Below the pieces are notes generated by a model. That model did no database searches. It had not been told where the DNA came from and saw only the letters and a list, made by a program, of their open reading frames with translations. This document shows, in pieces, positions 20,978 to 32,274 of a DNA stretch of 64,000 nt (its first letter is position 1; the number at the start of each line of letters is the position of its first letter). Source of the DNA: Dysidea avara (taxonomy: Eukaryota > Porifera > Demospongiae > Dictyoceratida > Dysideidae); the NCBI RefSeq assembly GCF_963678975.1, contig NC_089273.1, positions 27,533,073 to 27,597,072 on the forward strand, written 5' to 3'. The position numbers and the translations under genes are program-made.

Positions 20978-22990
20978 ATAACATTTTGTTGAATTAATGG
21001 TTTAAATGATGTAGAAACTTGTTGGAAGAATTTGGAGTTGACATTTTGGGGCTTGGCTGTATCTAATCAATGCTGCCAAGCTGTCATTGAAGGGAAATTG
21101 AGACTGGTTTTAGGGTGATATTTTGAACTGGAAAAGTTCAATTCCATATGATCCCTAATATACAGTATATACTACAGGTATATGATGCACTGAAAATGAC
21201 AACAGTGATACTGCTGATGATTTTTATGCATATGTATGTACGTACATAGACATGATGTCTTCATATGTAGCTATACCCTATTTCTCAATGTTAATAATTC
21301 ACTTATTCACTTTAATTGTTTCATGCAATAACTATCTGCCAAATAAATTGCTTTTAGGTTTCTTAGCACTTTAGAGGCCATTAAGTAATGAGTTCTATGA
21401 TGGGTGTGACAACATAGAAATGGTGTTTGCTGCAATTCACTTTCAATAAGAGGCTGATATATGAAGAAATTAGCACCATAAAGACTGCTATTATCAAACT
21501 GCTGATTGACTACCATGCAGGCATCTGTATACAGTAAATGTAAGCAATGATTTTCAATGATCTCCATGCATTCTCCGTGCTCCGAGCTTTATCATTCTCC
21601 ATGCTCTGAGCTTTTTGTATTCCCATAAATTTTGAACACAGTTATCTTTGACATAATTATATAGCTAACCTTACTATGTCAATGCATGCCACCAACTGAC
21701 AAAAGTGCCAGTCAGGGTTAAATCATAATTGCCAATTGCTAATTAACAAAATTACCTTTTAGGGGAGACTACTTTATGTAAATTCCAATCATTCTTTCAA
21801 ACATAGAATTAGCTAATTTCCTTAAATTTATACCCAACACAAGCACACTAGATAGGACGTTCACAAAAGTGACTACTACATTGGAAATAATTATGGAGTC
21901 AAAAGTTGACTGCTCTATTGGAGTAACTCAATCTTTTCTGCTGTTTTTAGGCTTGAACTGTTTCTGTGGAAGCCAAACGAACACTTTACACCAGTTATAC
22001 ATATATCTCATTCAATTAATCTGGAATATTCCTCAATTCTTTTTGCTAAAATTTACTCCTGAGTTATCGCAGCACAATGGATGCTCTTCTATTCCGTTTG
22101 TTAAAACTTTTAATTTTTCATGAATAGTTATGTCACATCTAGTAAATAGAGATGTAAAAATGTAAACAGATAATTTGTTGAGTTCATTAATGAACTTCTA
22201 TGCCAAATTAAAATTGATATATCAGGAATTTCTTGCTTTGTGACTAGATTTTACAGAACCGATTCAAATCGCACATCAAACTAACACCACCAGTGGATAG
22301 CTACACTATCGTACTACAAGTTTTGATCCTCAGCACTACTCAAACTACACGAGGCTGGTTTTAACAGGCGTATTTTCTGGATGGTGTGGAGTGCTCAAAT
22401 GGCGGTTTCAGACCTTGTGAAGGACCTGGCTTGGCAAGGATCAGTGGTTTACTGGTGGATAGCCTTATAATGTTGGCCAGACGTGTTCTCTGTTGATTTT
22501 GCTACATATCAGCCACTAAGGAGACAGCACAGCCCTATAATCTCGTGTCTGGACTCCAATCGTGGTCTGCCTCCATTTTGAGGTCTATCTCTTGCCCTTC
22601 CCGCCACCTCCCACCCTCCACCCTCCACCCCCCACCCTCCAGCCCTTTGTGAGCACTCGTGATACTACTTCGCTCGTCCAATTGCTCAGATTTTTTATCT
22701 TATTTGGCGGGAAACTGTACAAGCAGCTACAAGTACTGGATGTGGCTTGAAAGGCAACAGATTGATGCATCTATTGTGTAAATTTCATACTCGTGCTTGC
22801 TATCCTTGGAGAGTTATGCTGACTTCAATTCTTTAAAACCGTTTATCTTGAAACTTGGATCGTTTTTCCAAAATCCAGTCACCTTCATTGGCTGCTATTT
22901 TGAAATTTAAAAATGCTGACCTTGCAGGAATCTGTGCAAATGTAAACAATGATTTTCAGATTCTCCATGCTCTAAGCTTTCTGAAAATAT
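20978..22990. other. No gene seen
   Basis: AT-rich intergenic DNA. It contains a pyrimidine-rich CCACCCT tract at 22,597-22,641, a motif copy at 21,907, and two related segments with TCTCCATGCTC(T/C)GAGCTTT (21,560-21,620 and 22,955-22,982). Confidence 0.5.
21907..21934 (-). repeat. Dispersed CTCTAATAGAG motif
   Basis: TGACTGCTCTATTGGAGTAA followed by CTCAATCT. Confidence 0.8.
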
Positions 22991-24075
22991 GTGATCGGAT
23001 CTGCGAATACCCGACATAATGGCGCAAGCCTAAATTTTCAGTATAAGCTATTGATTTGCAATGGGTAAAATATTTCCGTAAACGAAAAAATTCGTAAAAT
23101 TTTTAAACGCTTTATTCTTTGTGAAGAAAGGGTCCTATGATAAATACCTGGATATCATCTTATTCGCCTACTCAAGGAGTTCAAAAATCTGTTTCGTGGC
23201 AGTAGACTAAAGCATACGTAATTTATGGACGTTTGTTTACGTAACCTCGAAACTATCGTACGCGATCGATTTTTCTTCACTGATTTCGTCTCTGTTTGCA
23301 GTGACGAATGGCAATAGAAGAACAAATTTACCCAGTAATGAACCCCCCTATACATGGCAAACACAATGGTGCAAGTTGCAACTCTGTACTGCATTGTATT
23401 TGTAAGTTACAGCCGTTTTTATAAGCGCATGTAATTTATTTTCCTAATACTTGCTGTACAAATCGATCTTTCTGTTGTTGCTACTTTATAGGGCTGTAAC
23501 TCCAAAAGTTGTTGCCATATGAAGCTGAAACTTGGCCAGAGCATACACTTGGCTAGGGTCCTCAAACCGAAAAATCGATATCTTCAAATTAACTTACAAA
23601 CTATAGGCATGTGTAGGGGTAGGTCCAATCAAGAAAACACTAGAGTGGCAGCAAATTTTGTCTATCTCTTCTATTGAAAATAACACAAAATACCTGGAAT
23701 TCTATCGATTTTTAGCCGTTGTAATTTGCAATGTTATTCTTTTGGGCCAAAACTCGCTCTCAAGCTTTGAGAGGTTGTCCACTCTTACTATGGAGTATAG
23801 GTAGTTTATATAATTAATTAATATTTGGTAGTGACGTCGCGCGCATCGCCGATCGGCGAAAAAAAGACGTTACGTGATCTGGAGTACAGCAGACTTGCAG
23901 GAAATACTGAAACATTTACTGCAGTGATCACCTCCAAGTCAAGTACTTGTATGCAGAATATGGTGTAGATTGAAGTTTATTGAACATCTGGCTGAGACCA
24001 GCGTCGCCAAATTTAGTAAAAATTCCTCCGCGATCCAAAAAATACTGCAGTCTCGTGCACATAAACACCTGTAAG
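22991..24075 (+). repeat. Left inverted arm of the 4.8-kb element
   Basis: Includes the sub-segment related to the inner element at 7,378-8,005 (ATTCGCCTACTCAAGGAG, GGACGTTTGTTTACG, CTGTACAAATCGATC). Confidence 0.8.
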
Positions 24076-24869
24076 TGTGTTGAATTATGGAAATGATTGC
24101 TCAGAACAAATATAAACTTACAGCGAAGGCTTGATTACTGACGGTAAATTTTACATTTAGCCGATAATGCAATTTATTGTGCAAAACCCAAACTCTCGTA
24201 ATAAAAATTTTACGGCACTCACATAATATCACTTGCTTGATATGATGATAAATCCCTGAGCACAGTAAGATGATCTTTTCTGTAGCAAGGATGGAGTCCA
24301 GAGGTCTCGTGTGCATGGCTAGATCTATATAACTATAGCTATATACATATTTTAAGTATACATGCAGGTTATCATACTGTAGTACTTTTTGATAGCTAAA
24401 TTAGAGCTTATCCAGTCATCTACTTTTAAGTGATACTCAGATGCAGTATATCATGCAAGTTTTGGTGGTATGCTTTCCAGGAAATAATTTACATGCCTTG
24501 AATTCACATCAGCATGGAGAACTATCAAAGAAAGCTGTGATATTTCCTGGTAGCTATAATTTTGCACTATAAAGTATCAACTTATTCAGTCTCAATCATG
24601 TCTACTAGCTATTATCACATCCTATGCGAGATATTAAAAATATAGTAGCTATTACTTCCATAACACAAAATCTCCAAAAATGAAGTTTACTTATTTGGGA
24701 TTTGGAAGAAATTTTGATAGTAGTTGTCAATACAATCTTAAGATAGCTACACTGAAACTTTTAGAAAAGTTTAAGGTACAAAAGAAGTATATACAAGTTA
24801 CTGAAACAGTGAATTAATTCCACTATGAAGAAACAGATGAGCAAGAGTACTTCTTGGTGCTTTGTAGAT

Positions 24870-25262
24870 GGGTGCACCAGCCTATCATGCTGGCATAATT
24901 TTGAGTATAATAGGTGCCTGAAAGCATCAAGACAGAATAATTGTCATACTGTAGGCAAAAATGCATGCCATAGAAAAAATTGACTTACAATAACAGAACA
25001 GTCAATGCCACTCATATGGCATGAAGTAGTTATTTGACATGACTGTTATTATAGTTTGTAATGTAGCCAAATTCTTAATGCACAACGAGTACATTTCAGT
25101 TGTTCATAAGTCAAAGTTTATCAGTATCCATTAGAAAATAACAAAACATGGGAGCTGTAGCAAAAAGTTTGAGCATAGTTATGAGCATAATACGCAAAAT
25201 TTTTGAGTATTGCAGCATAGCATAATAGGCAAAATTAAAAGCATAATAGGCTGGTACCTATA
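24870..25262. mobile_element. Nested MITE, CTATTATGCT-type ends (diverged)
   Basis: Left GGTGCACCAGCCTATCATGC followed by TGGCATAATTTTGAG; right AGCATAATAGGCTGGTACC. Internal AT-rich GAGCATAATA repeats, GGTGCCTGAAAGCAT and a central TGCATGCCATAGAAAAAA region match the better preserved copy at 45,488-45,933. Confidence 0.7.
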
Positions 25263-25879
25263 GATGACAAATTAACAGGTATACCCAAAACTGCATGTCT
25301 TTACAGCATGTGTTATACACAGTCTTGGATGGATTAAATGTAGGCAAAGTTTGCTATCATAGCAGTATAATACATTACACAGCACACGATGATCTAGTTA
25401 GAAGTTGGAGGTTAATTTAAAAGTTATTTGTAGTTGCATGTGTAAAGAGTATACATTCTTAATACTTTGTGATACAAGTGGCTCTATACAGTGTATATTG
25501 TAAGCATTGAAGATATGCCACTCATGATTCATTTAGCGATGGCCCTCGTATACATATATGTAGAGCATAATTATGTGGTCAGTTCTGAAGAGAATCAAGT
25601 ACTCAATATCTTAAGGATTTCAGCTGTGCATATGTTAATGGCTTGTGGTGAATGCTGAGCACATTTTGAACTTTCCACTGTTTGTTGCAAATATGATTAG
25701 TAAGCATATTTCTACATTTCACGAACTTCTTGCATTAATTTAATTATAGAATTGGAGCAAATTTGCTTTTGATGGCTACTATAATATTGATAATATTGCT
25801 CCCATGCATAAGTGGGCTCAGCATGCACATACTAAATATAGTACATTGCATATAATCATGCAAATACAGATACTAGTGC

Positions 25880-26290
25880 ATGATTATGATTATGATTATG
25901 ATTATGATTACTAAAAACACAGTTACAAACTGATATGTTCAGGTAAGGAAAAAACATTACAAATCACATAGATGAGAGTCAGTTATAATTTATCTAAAAA
26001 TACTTGTAGAGATTGGGATTCTATTGTGTCAGTTGGTAAATTGTTCCAATCGCGGATAGATTTGGGGTAATAGCTGAATTTATAATGATCTGTTCTAGCA
26101 AACGGAATCTCAAAATGGAAGGGGTGGTGGTGGCGGGTGGGATATGTGGTGTTGGTGAAATAATTTGGGACTGTTAAGACTGATGAGGAGTAAACAATGT
26201 TGTAGAATACTTTTAATCTAGTCACGTATCGTCGGTGTTGAAGTGATGGCCATTGTAGATCTGCTAACATAGATGTAACACTACTGCATG
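25880..26290 (-). pseudogene. LINE C-terminal fragment with ATAATC hexamer tail
   Basis: The minus strand reads MLADLQWPSLQHRRYVTRLK, YSSSVLTVPNYF, SYYPKSIRDWNNLPTDTIES and ends LQVFLDKL at about 25,983. The 3' UTR ends in (ATAATC)n at 25,881-25,912, a different tail from the AAT-tailed families. It lies inside the 4.8-kb element. Confidence 0.78.
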
Positions 26291-26430
26291 TCTAGACTAT
26301 ACCACCTGTTGAGTATGAGGAAGAAGATAATTTTAAAAAGGCACAATAGTTTTACTGTAGCATGCAGTATACAGCTATATGCCTGCATTAAATTATATAG
26401 GTCTGTTTACACCAATGCAATGTAACTATA

Positions 26431-26475
26431 ACTCTCCAGTAGAGCAGTCAAATGTAATTATAGAACAATCAGAAA
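26431..26475 (+). repeat. Degenerate CTCTAATAGAG motif pair
   Basis: ACTCTCCAGTAGAGCAGTCA then TAATTATAGAACAATCAGAA. The spacing is as in other pairs, but the dyad is eroded. Confidence 0.55.
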
Positions 26476-26884
26476 ATTATATTTATACATTATGTCACTA
26501 CTGAAATTTTAAACCAACAATCACAATATGGTTATTTAACTGTAGTCAGAGTAGTTGTCAGGTACATTCCACATTTTTCTGTAAAATTAGATATTAGTTA
26601 CGAGCGGGTGGTTTTGGCAATATAAATCGCGTTTAGCATGCCGTTACTTCTTAAGGTGTATTGTATTGTATTGTGTACTGTGCAGGAATCATGTATGATT
26701 ATAAAGCACAGGTGTAATTATAAAAGTGTCCAAATCATTACAAAACTCAGTGTGTATGTGGGAGCATTAGCAATGTTCTGGGGTATATTATTCCATAATT
26801 TAATCACTGAAGGGAAGAAGTGTACATAATCTAGCCTTCGCTAGAAGTTTATACTTGTTCTGAACAATAATTTTCACACTTAAA

Positions 26885-27822
26885 GGTACTTGTGTACATG
26901 AGATTGTAGCATTTTTTGGATCGCGAAGGAATTTTTACTAAATTTGGCGACGATGGTCTCAGCCAGATGGTCAACAAACTTCAATCCACGCCATATTCTG
27001 CACACAGGTACTTGACTTGAAGTTGATCATTGCAGTAAATGTTGCAGTATTTCCTGCAAGCTTGCTGTACTCCAGATCACGAAACGTCTTTTTTCGCCGA
27101 TCAGCGATGCGCGCGACGTCACTACAAATTATCAATTAATTATATTAAACTTCCTATACTCCATAGTAAGAGTGGACAACCTCTGAAAGCTTCAGAGAGA
27201 GTTTTGGCCCAAAAGAATAACACTGCAAATTACGATATCGAAATATTTTTTTTGCCTTTGAAGAAGTGCTATATAAAGGGAAAAGCACAAAATACAGCTA
27301 CAATACAAACTACTCTACAACTAAACTACAAACACAATTAATCACAACAGTGGTTTGGGAAAAGGAAAATCAGAGTCCTCACACTGCAAAGCCCAGTACC
27401 GTAAAATCATACGGGTATTGTTCATCCACAAAGAAACTGTAAGTTGTTGTAACAAATGTTTACGAGCCTGTTTGGTTGACGCACCACTTCTGGCTGTGGT
27501 GCGTTCAGCGATGGTACGAAGGGTTTGAAGGGAAAATAGTGACCAAACACCAAAAGTTTCTACAACATCGAAAAATCGATCGAATTCAAGGTATTTTGTG
27601 TTATTTTCACTAGAAGAGATGGACGAAATTTGCTGCCACTCTAGTGTTTTCTTGATTAGACCTACCCCTACACATGACTATAGTTTGTACGTGAATTTGA
27701 AGATATCGATTTTTCGGTTTGCGGACCCTAACTTGGCTAAGTTAGGGTCCGCAAACCGAAAAGAATTTGAATGAAGAATTTTAAAATACGCCATTATGTC
27801 TGGTTCTCGCATATCCGGTCAC
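26885..27822 (-). repeat. Right inverted arm of the 4.8-kb element
   Basis: Inverted copy of 22,991-24,075 with an internal deletion. Near its end, at 27,715-27,760, a short hairpin (CGGTTTGCGGACCCTAACTT / AAGTTAGGGTCCGCAAACCG) is formed. Confidence 0.8.
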
Positions 27823-27893
27823 ATACATAGGTTTGTTAATTCCCTTAAAATTTGAATAAAAGTACATAGTGGACCTGACTCGGAGTAATAATC

Positions 27894-28009
27894 ACACCAG
27901 AAATTTAAGTATATGAAAACTTGACCAAGTATACGTTGTTTGAGATAAGTTAGCGGAAAATGTGTACCGTATACTTCCGTATACTTAAATTCATCATGCG
28001 ATTATTACT
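27894..28009. mobile_element. Small inverted-repeat element upstream of the oxidase
   Basis: Ends AGTAATAATC / GATTATTACT with subterminal AATTTAAGTATA / TATACTTAAATT. 116 bp, ending 213 bp before the oxidase ATG, so it may lie in its promoter or 5' UTR. Confidence 0.5.
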
Positions 28010-28222
28010 GCAATGACGTCACATTTTATTTGATTTGTAATTCATGATTTGGTAATGTGTTAATTGAATTGAATTATTAGTGAATATAATTTGATTGAAT
28101 TAATAATAATAATAATTGTTGATAATGTAATCATAACTTTCAATTCATTAGGTAATGTGTTGTAGTTGTTTTTGTGTTCTAGGTAATGTGCATTGTCATT
28201 TACTGTACTACATTATAGAAAG
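28010..28222 (+). promoter_or_regulatory. Probable 5' flank/UTR of the oxidase; possible 3' splice site
   Basis: AT-rich with three GGTAATGTG(T/C) repeats (about 28,112, 28,151 and 28,182). TTTTTGTGTTCTAG at 28,169-28,182 looks like an intron acceptor, so the 5' UTR may be spliced. An ATG at 28,186 opens only a ten-codon frame (TAG at 28,216) that ends just upstream of the oxidase ATG. Confidence 0.35.
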
Positions 28223-30472
28223 ATGATATTTGAATATACACTGATATTAAGTATAGTCAGCACTGTACATGGTGGTTACAATGATCGTCTTCCTCCAGCA
28301 TATGACCCTAATGAGAAAGTGATTGATTGTAGTAATAAAGCCGACTGTCCTCCAATTCATTTGGTTGTTGAGGCATTAGAATCAATGACATACTATGACT
28401 ATCGCGATAAATTTGGCAATCCATCTAGCAATACTAGAAGGAAACTCAAAGGATACAGAGCATTTTATAATGAACAAACAAATGATTTTAATGTCAATGA
28501 AGCTGACCAAAATATAAACAAGGAAAGCTTACAACCACCAATTATGACAAATGGGGACTTCAGGCCTATCTTTACAATAAATGGTCAAATGCCAGGCCCT
28601 ATGATTGTTGCAAATAGAGGAACAATGCTAAACATAACTGTTTACAATGAACTAAAAAATAATGAAGGCATATCAATTCACTGGCATGGAATGTATCAAA
28701 AGGATACCCCAGAAATGGATGGAGTACCATACATATCACATATGCCAATTTTGCCTAATCAACACAAGATTTATTTATTCAAAGCTGACCCTGGTGGGAC
28801 TCACTGGTATCATGCTCATGGAGGAACTCAAAGAACAGATGGCATATTTGGAGCACTTATTATTAAAGATACATTAGACCCTGAAGTAGTAGGTGGGGAA
28901 ATCATAGATATATATAGTCAGCATACGTTAATGTTGATGGATTGGTCAACAGAACCATCACACCAGATAGCACAACAACTTATTAGTACAGTATCATTTT
29001 GGAAAGATAATTTACCATACCTTGGTACAAAAGGCCCTGATTATACTGCTGTAGGTCCTTTTCCATTTAAATCAGGCCTGATAAACGACAAAGGAAGATA
29101 TTGTGTCGAGTCTGAAAATGTAACCAAGTGCCATATCAGTGCTTCAATGCTAAATCATTTTGATGTTGTACCAAATAACGTGTATAGGTTTAGATTAATT
29201 GGGGCACAAGCAGCATATGCCTTTAAATTTTCAATCCAAGAGCATAATTTAACTGTTGTGGCAACAGATGGTAACAGAATTCAACCTATAAAGAGTGTGC
29301 AATATGTAATAGTTAATACTGGTGAACGATATGATGTACTGGTAAACACCAGTGGGCATGACCATAAAGAATATTGGATATTGGCTGAAACAATAGAGAC
29401 ACGTTTTGGAGAGTCAAATGAAGACTTTTACAGTTCACTACATCTACACAAAGCTGAAGCTGTTTTACGTTATGAAGGTAGCTCACAAATAATTGAAGAA
29501 CCATCTCAAACTTGGAATTGCAAAACACATTTATGCAAAGTAGTCAATTGTCCTTTTGAAGCAGACTCCAGTGTTGCTAGAGCAATAAATTATGATTGCC
29601 ATAATATTCAAGATTTCATATCAACTGACCCAATTCCAGATGCTATACATACACCACATGATACATTGATATATAATTTTGATTTTAATGGTGAATATAG
29701 TACAAATTCAAGCTCAGTTGATGGAATAAACTTTCGGTTTCCTTCTTACTCTCCACTTACAGATTATAACAAATTTAAACTACATGAGCAGGATTACATA
29801 TGTCCAGAAAGGGGATGTCCTTATCGCCTATATGAAAATGAAGATGAATATTGTGCCTGTACACATCAAATAAAATTAAACCACATTGCAAGGAACTGTT
29901 CTGTTGAAATTGTAATTAGTAACATAAATACCAACCCAGAACGTTTAGGAAGAGGCAGTTCACATCCTGTTCATTTGCATGGGCACAGCTTTTATGTAGT
30001 CAGAACAGGTTACCCAATTTATAACAATAATGGAACAGGTCTTTTAAACTATAGTCAAGAAATTGCATGTCATGATTGGAATGAAAACAAATGCAAAGAG
30101 TTTAGCACAATCAAACATTCACAGAATAAAATCATGCAAGAAATTAGGTTCGAGGATCCATCACTGGAAAAAATGGACACTTCCAACAGAAGTTTGTCAA
30201 AGAAAGATACTGTCATTGTGCCTTATGGTGGATATGTCATTATTCGATTCGTTGTGGATAATCCAGGATGGTGGTTTTTTCACTGTCATATTGAGATTCA
30301 TCAAATGGAAGGAATGTCAGTTGTTCTTACTGAACTTCTTGATGAAATTGATTACTTCAAAATAAGTAGCGGCAATTTATGTGCAAGCAGTTCAAGGTTA
30401 CAAATATCTTATTCCAATTTGCTTGAAACAGTAATAATTCTGCTTTGTATTACATTAATTTTGATAGATTAG
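28223..30472 (+). CDS. Multicopper oxidase, laccase-like, secreted or membrane-anchored
   Basis: A 749-residue protein in one uninterrupted frame. The family oxidises phenols, aromatic amines or metal ions at a type-1 copper and reduces O2 to water at a trinuclear cluster. All four copper motifs are present: HWHG (153-156), HWYHAH (194-199), HPVHLHGHS (581-589) and HCHIEIHQMEGM (687-698). These supply the type-2/3 histidines, the Cys688 bridge and a Met698 axial ligand, so three cupredoxin domains in standard order are inferred (about 95-210, 220-400, 500-715). MIFEYTLILSIVSTVHGG looks like a signal peptide, and the last 18 residues are hydrophobic (TVIILLCITLILI), suggesting a membrane or GPI anchor on the cell surface. 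Many N-x-S/T sites fit secretion. I start at the ATG at 28,223; the frame is open to a TTG 30 bp upstream, which is unlikely to be used. It is apparently intronless in the coding part, and the only intact gene here. Substrate cannot be inferred. Confidence 0.95.
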   Translation: MIFEYTLILSIVSTVHGGYNDRLPPAYDPNEKVIDCSNKADCPPIHLVVEALESMTYYDYRDKFGNPSSNTRRKLKGYRAFYNEQTNDFNVNEADQNINKESLQPPIMTNGDFRPIFTINGQMPGPMIVANRGTMLNITVYNELKNNEGISIHWHGMYQKDTPEMDGVPYISHMPILPNQHKIYLFKADPGGTHWYHAHGGTQRTDGIFGALIIKDTLDPEVVGGEIIDIYSQHTLMLMDWSTEPSHQIAQQLISTVSFWKDNLPYLGTKGPDYTAVGPFPFKSGLINDKGRYCVESENVTKCHISASMLNHFDVVPNNVYRFRLIGAQAAYAFKFSIQEHNLTVVATDGNRIQPIKSVQYVIVNTGERYDVLVNTSGHDHKEYWILAETIETRFGESNEDFYSSLHLHKAEAVLRYEGSSQIIEEPSQTWNCKTHLCKVVNCPFEADSSVARAINYDCHNIQDFISTDPIPDAIHTPHDTLIYNFDFNGEYSTNSSSVDGINFRFPSYSPLTDYNKFKLHEQDYICPERGCPYRLYENEDEYCACTHQIKLNHIARNCSVEIVISNINTNPERLGRGSSHPVHLHGHSFYVVRTGYPIYNNNGTGLLNYSQEIACHDWNENKCKEFSTIKHSQNKIMQEIRFEDPSLEKMDTSNRSLSKKDTVIVPYGGYVIIRFVVDNPGWWFFHCHIEIHQMEGMSVVLTELLDEIDYFKISSGNLCASSSRLQISYSNLLETVIILLCITLILID

Positions 30473-31006
30473 TATGCTTAAACATTAGGAAGTAGAGATA
30501 CTAGCTCTTGTAGATTATGCTGCAATGAAAACATAACACATTTGCATTTTATTAACATTTGCGTTAACATATTTGCATTGTCCCAGTAACTCTGTATGCT
30601 TTTGTAGTTTAGAAATTGCAATTATAGTTGATGATGACTGACATAATAATCATAATATGTTTTGGAGTATGCTTTATAAGGATGGTTATTTATCAAAACA
30701 CATACCGGTGTTATCACAACTGTATGTGGTGCGATGTAGACCTCAGCAACTTTATAAGTATGCCAAAGGATCATCAATGACCTGAGAATTTCAATTATAT
30801 ATTCAGTAAGAATTTTTAATTATACATTGGTTTTCCACCCACTCATGATAGGTGTAAATCGGTTTAGTTACAAGTTACTGTATTGTAATGATATTCAGGG
30901 GCTGGTCTAAGATTTCAGAAAGGGTTGCTAACAGGGGCATTTGTAATGGCTGGATTGCCAAGAAAAATGACAACTAGTTGTCAGTGGTTCATATGGCAAA
31001 TACAGT
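30473..31006. other. 3' flank of the oxidase; no gene seen
   Basis: AT-rich. I see no canonical AATAAA in the first 500 bp; the polyadenylation signal is not identified. Confidence 0.45.
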
Positions 31007-31244
31007 ACACTGCTAAATAGAAGTGTTACCATAACACCTCCCAAAGGTGTAGACAAGCAGTCACTATTTGACACCATATAGAGTGTAACCATTACATCAT
31101 TCAAGGGTGTAGTGGTAATAATGACGTTAGTGTTATGGTTACACTCAACATGTTAACGTAACACCTCAGAGTGTAATGGTAACACCTTCAGATTTGTAAT
31201 GGTGCCACCTTTCAGAGTGTGTGTAGGAGTTATATTTTAACACA
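31007..31244. mobile_element. Degenerate MITE of the CACTGTTAAAA type
   Basis: Left ACACTGCTAAATAGAAGTG, right TTTTAACACAGTGT, with many GTGTTA/TAACAC words between (AACACCTCCCAAAGGTGT, GTAACACCTCAGAGTGT). Probably an old relative of the neighbour at 31,418. Confidence 0.5.
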
Positions 31245-31417
31245 GTGTAATGGTTACTGTATTCCATTACCATGGTTATCCATCTAGGCATTGCACATTA
31301 AAATAAAACATCTAAATTAAGAATATCTCAGTGTGAATACACAATAGTTACTCTTAGTCTATGTCCGAGTCAATCCTGTCACTACTTGACCTTGACTGTC
31401 ACCAGATTTAAAGACTG

Positions 31418-31658
31418 CACTGTTAAAAATGAACAGTAACAACCACTCTAAAGCATTCCTAGTGTAGGGGGGATTTAACACCCCTGGAGAGTAACCAACA
31501 CTCTGAAGAGAATAACCATTACTCTGAAGAGTACGTGACACAACCTTCAGAGCATGTGTTACTCCTTTAGAGTAAGGTTACTCTCCATGCAGGGGTGTTA
31601 AATCCTCCCTACACTGGGAACTCCTTAAGAGTTGTGGTTACTCTTCATTTTAACAGTG
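31418..31658. mobile_element. MITE, CACTGTTAAAA ends (241 bp)
   Basis: Inverted repeats of about 80 bp: CACTGTTAAAAATGAACAGT, CAACCACTCTAAAG, CCTAGTGTAGGGGGGATTTA, ACACCCCTGGAGAGTAACC on the left, mirrored on the right from 31,577. A 5'-truncated relative is at 53,507-53,635. Confidence 0.82.
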
Positions 31659-32274
31659 TGTGACTTGCAATTGGTGGCTTAAAACATGTGGACCAGTGAA
31701 ATTGTCTTCTCCCGTCAGTACATTATCTGTCATCTTACTCAACTTGCAAGTGTGTGTTTCTTTTAGCTGTGTATTGCAGCCTTTCTCCTATACCAACAAA
31801 ACATTTTGATGTAGTGCACATGCACAGATCATTAAAAGTAAAACATACATGTAGTTATGCCCCACCAGTAGTACTCCTATAGTCTTGAGCTAGCACTAAA
31901 AGGGAAACAAATACCAGTACAGTAACATGTACAATTACTGGAAATATTTGTATAAATAAACTTCATTTTAATGCTTTATGGGGGAGAATTATGAATATTT
32001 TTGAAAAGAATAATAATTTTACAGAAACGTTTCCGAATTGATAGTAAAACATACCTCTGCTGGGTGGTCCCACCCTTTGCAACACATTATGCACATAGTA
32101 ATAATGCAGTAGCACTTAATAGCTACTACTTGATGAAACAGAAGAAGAAATGCACACTGGGAGCTCAAGGCTCTACAAGAGAAGGAAATTTATGAAAACA
32201 CAGTTATGATAAGCTATGCACATACATTATTTAGCTGCTGTGCATACAATAGAATAGACTCAAGAATTGACACA
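31659..32274. other. No gene seen
   Basis: AT-rich, no open frame with recognisable features. Confidence 0.5.

Larger units (their letters stand above)
22991..27822. mobile_element. Large (4.8 kb) GTGACC-family element with ~1-kb inverted arms
   Basis: Ends GTGATCGGATCTGCGAATAC and the inverted TCTCGCATATCCGGTCAC, the same terminal type as the 235-600-bp MITEs. Left arm 22,991-24,075 and right arm 26,885-27,822 are inverted copies with shared blocks: AAACCGAAAAATCGATATCT, CCACTCTAGTGTTTTCTTGA, GACGTCGCGCGCATCG, CCATAGTAAGAGTGGACAAC, GGATCGCGAAGGAATTTTTA. The right arm lacks about 500 bp corresponding to 23,040-23,540. The 2.8-kb interior contains no transposase I recognise, only a nested MITE (24,870-25,262) and a LINE fragment (25,880-26,290). 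It ends 400 bp upstream of the multicopper oxidase start. Confidence 0.75.

Noticed and set aside
20707..20997. Three overlapping open frames encoding Ser-Gln-Ser-Val repeats
   Set aside because: They are read from a (GTCA)n microsatellite in all frames; no independent coding evidence.
27039..27341. 100-codon frame in the right arm of the 4.8-kb element
   Set aside because: The inverted left arm does not keep this frame open; no protein features.
28193..28222. Upstream TTG as the oxidase start
   Set aside because: Non-ATG start; the ATG at 28,223 gives an immediate, well-formed signal peptide.
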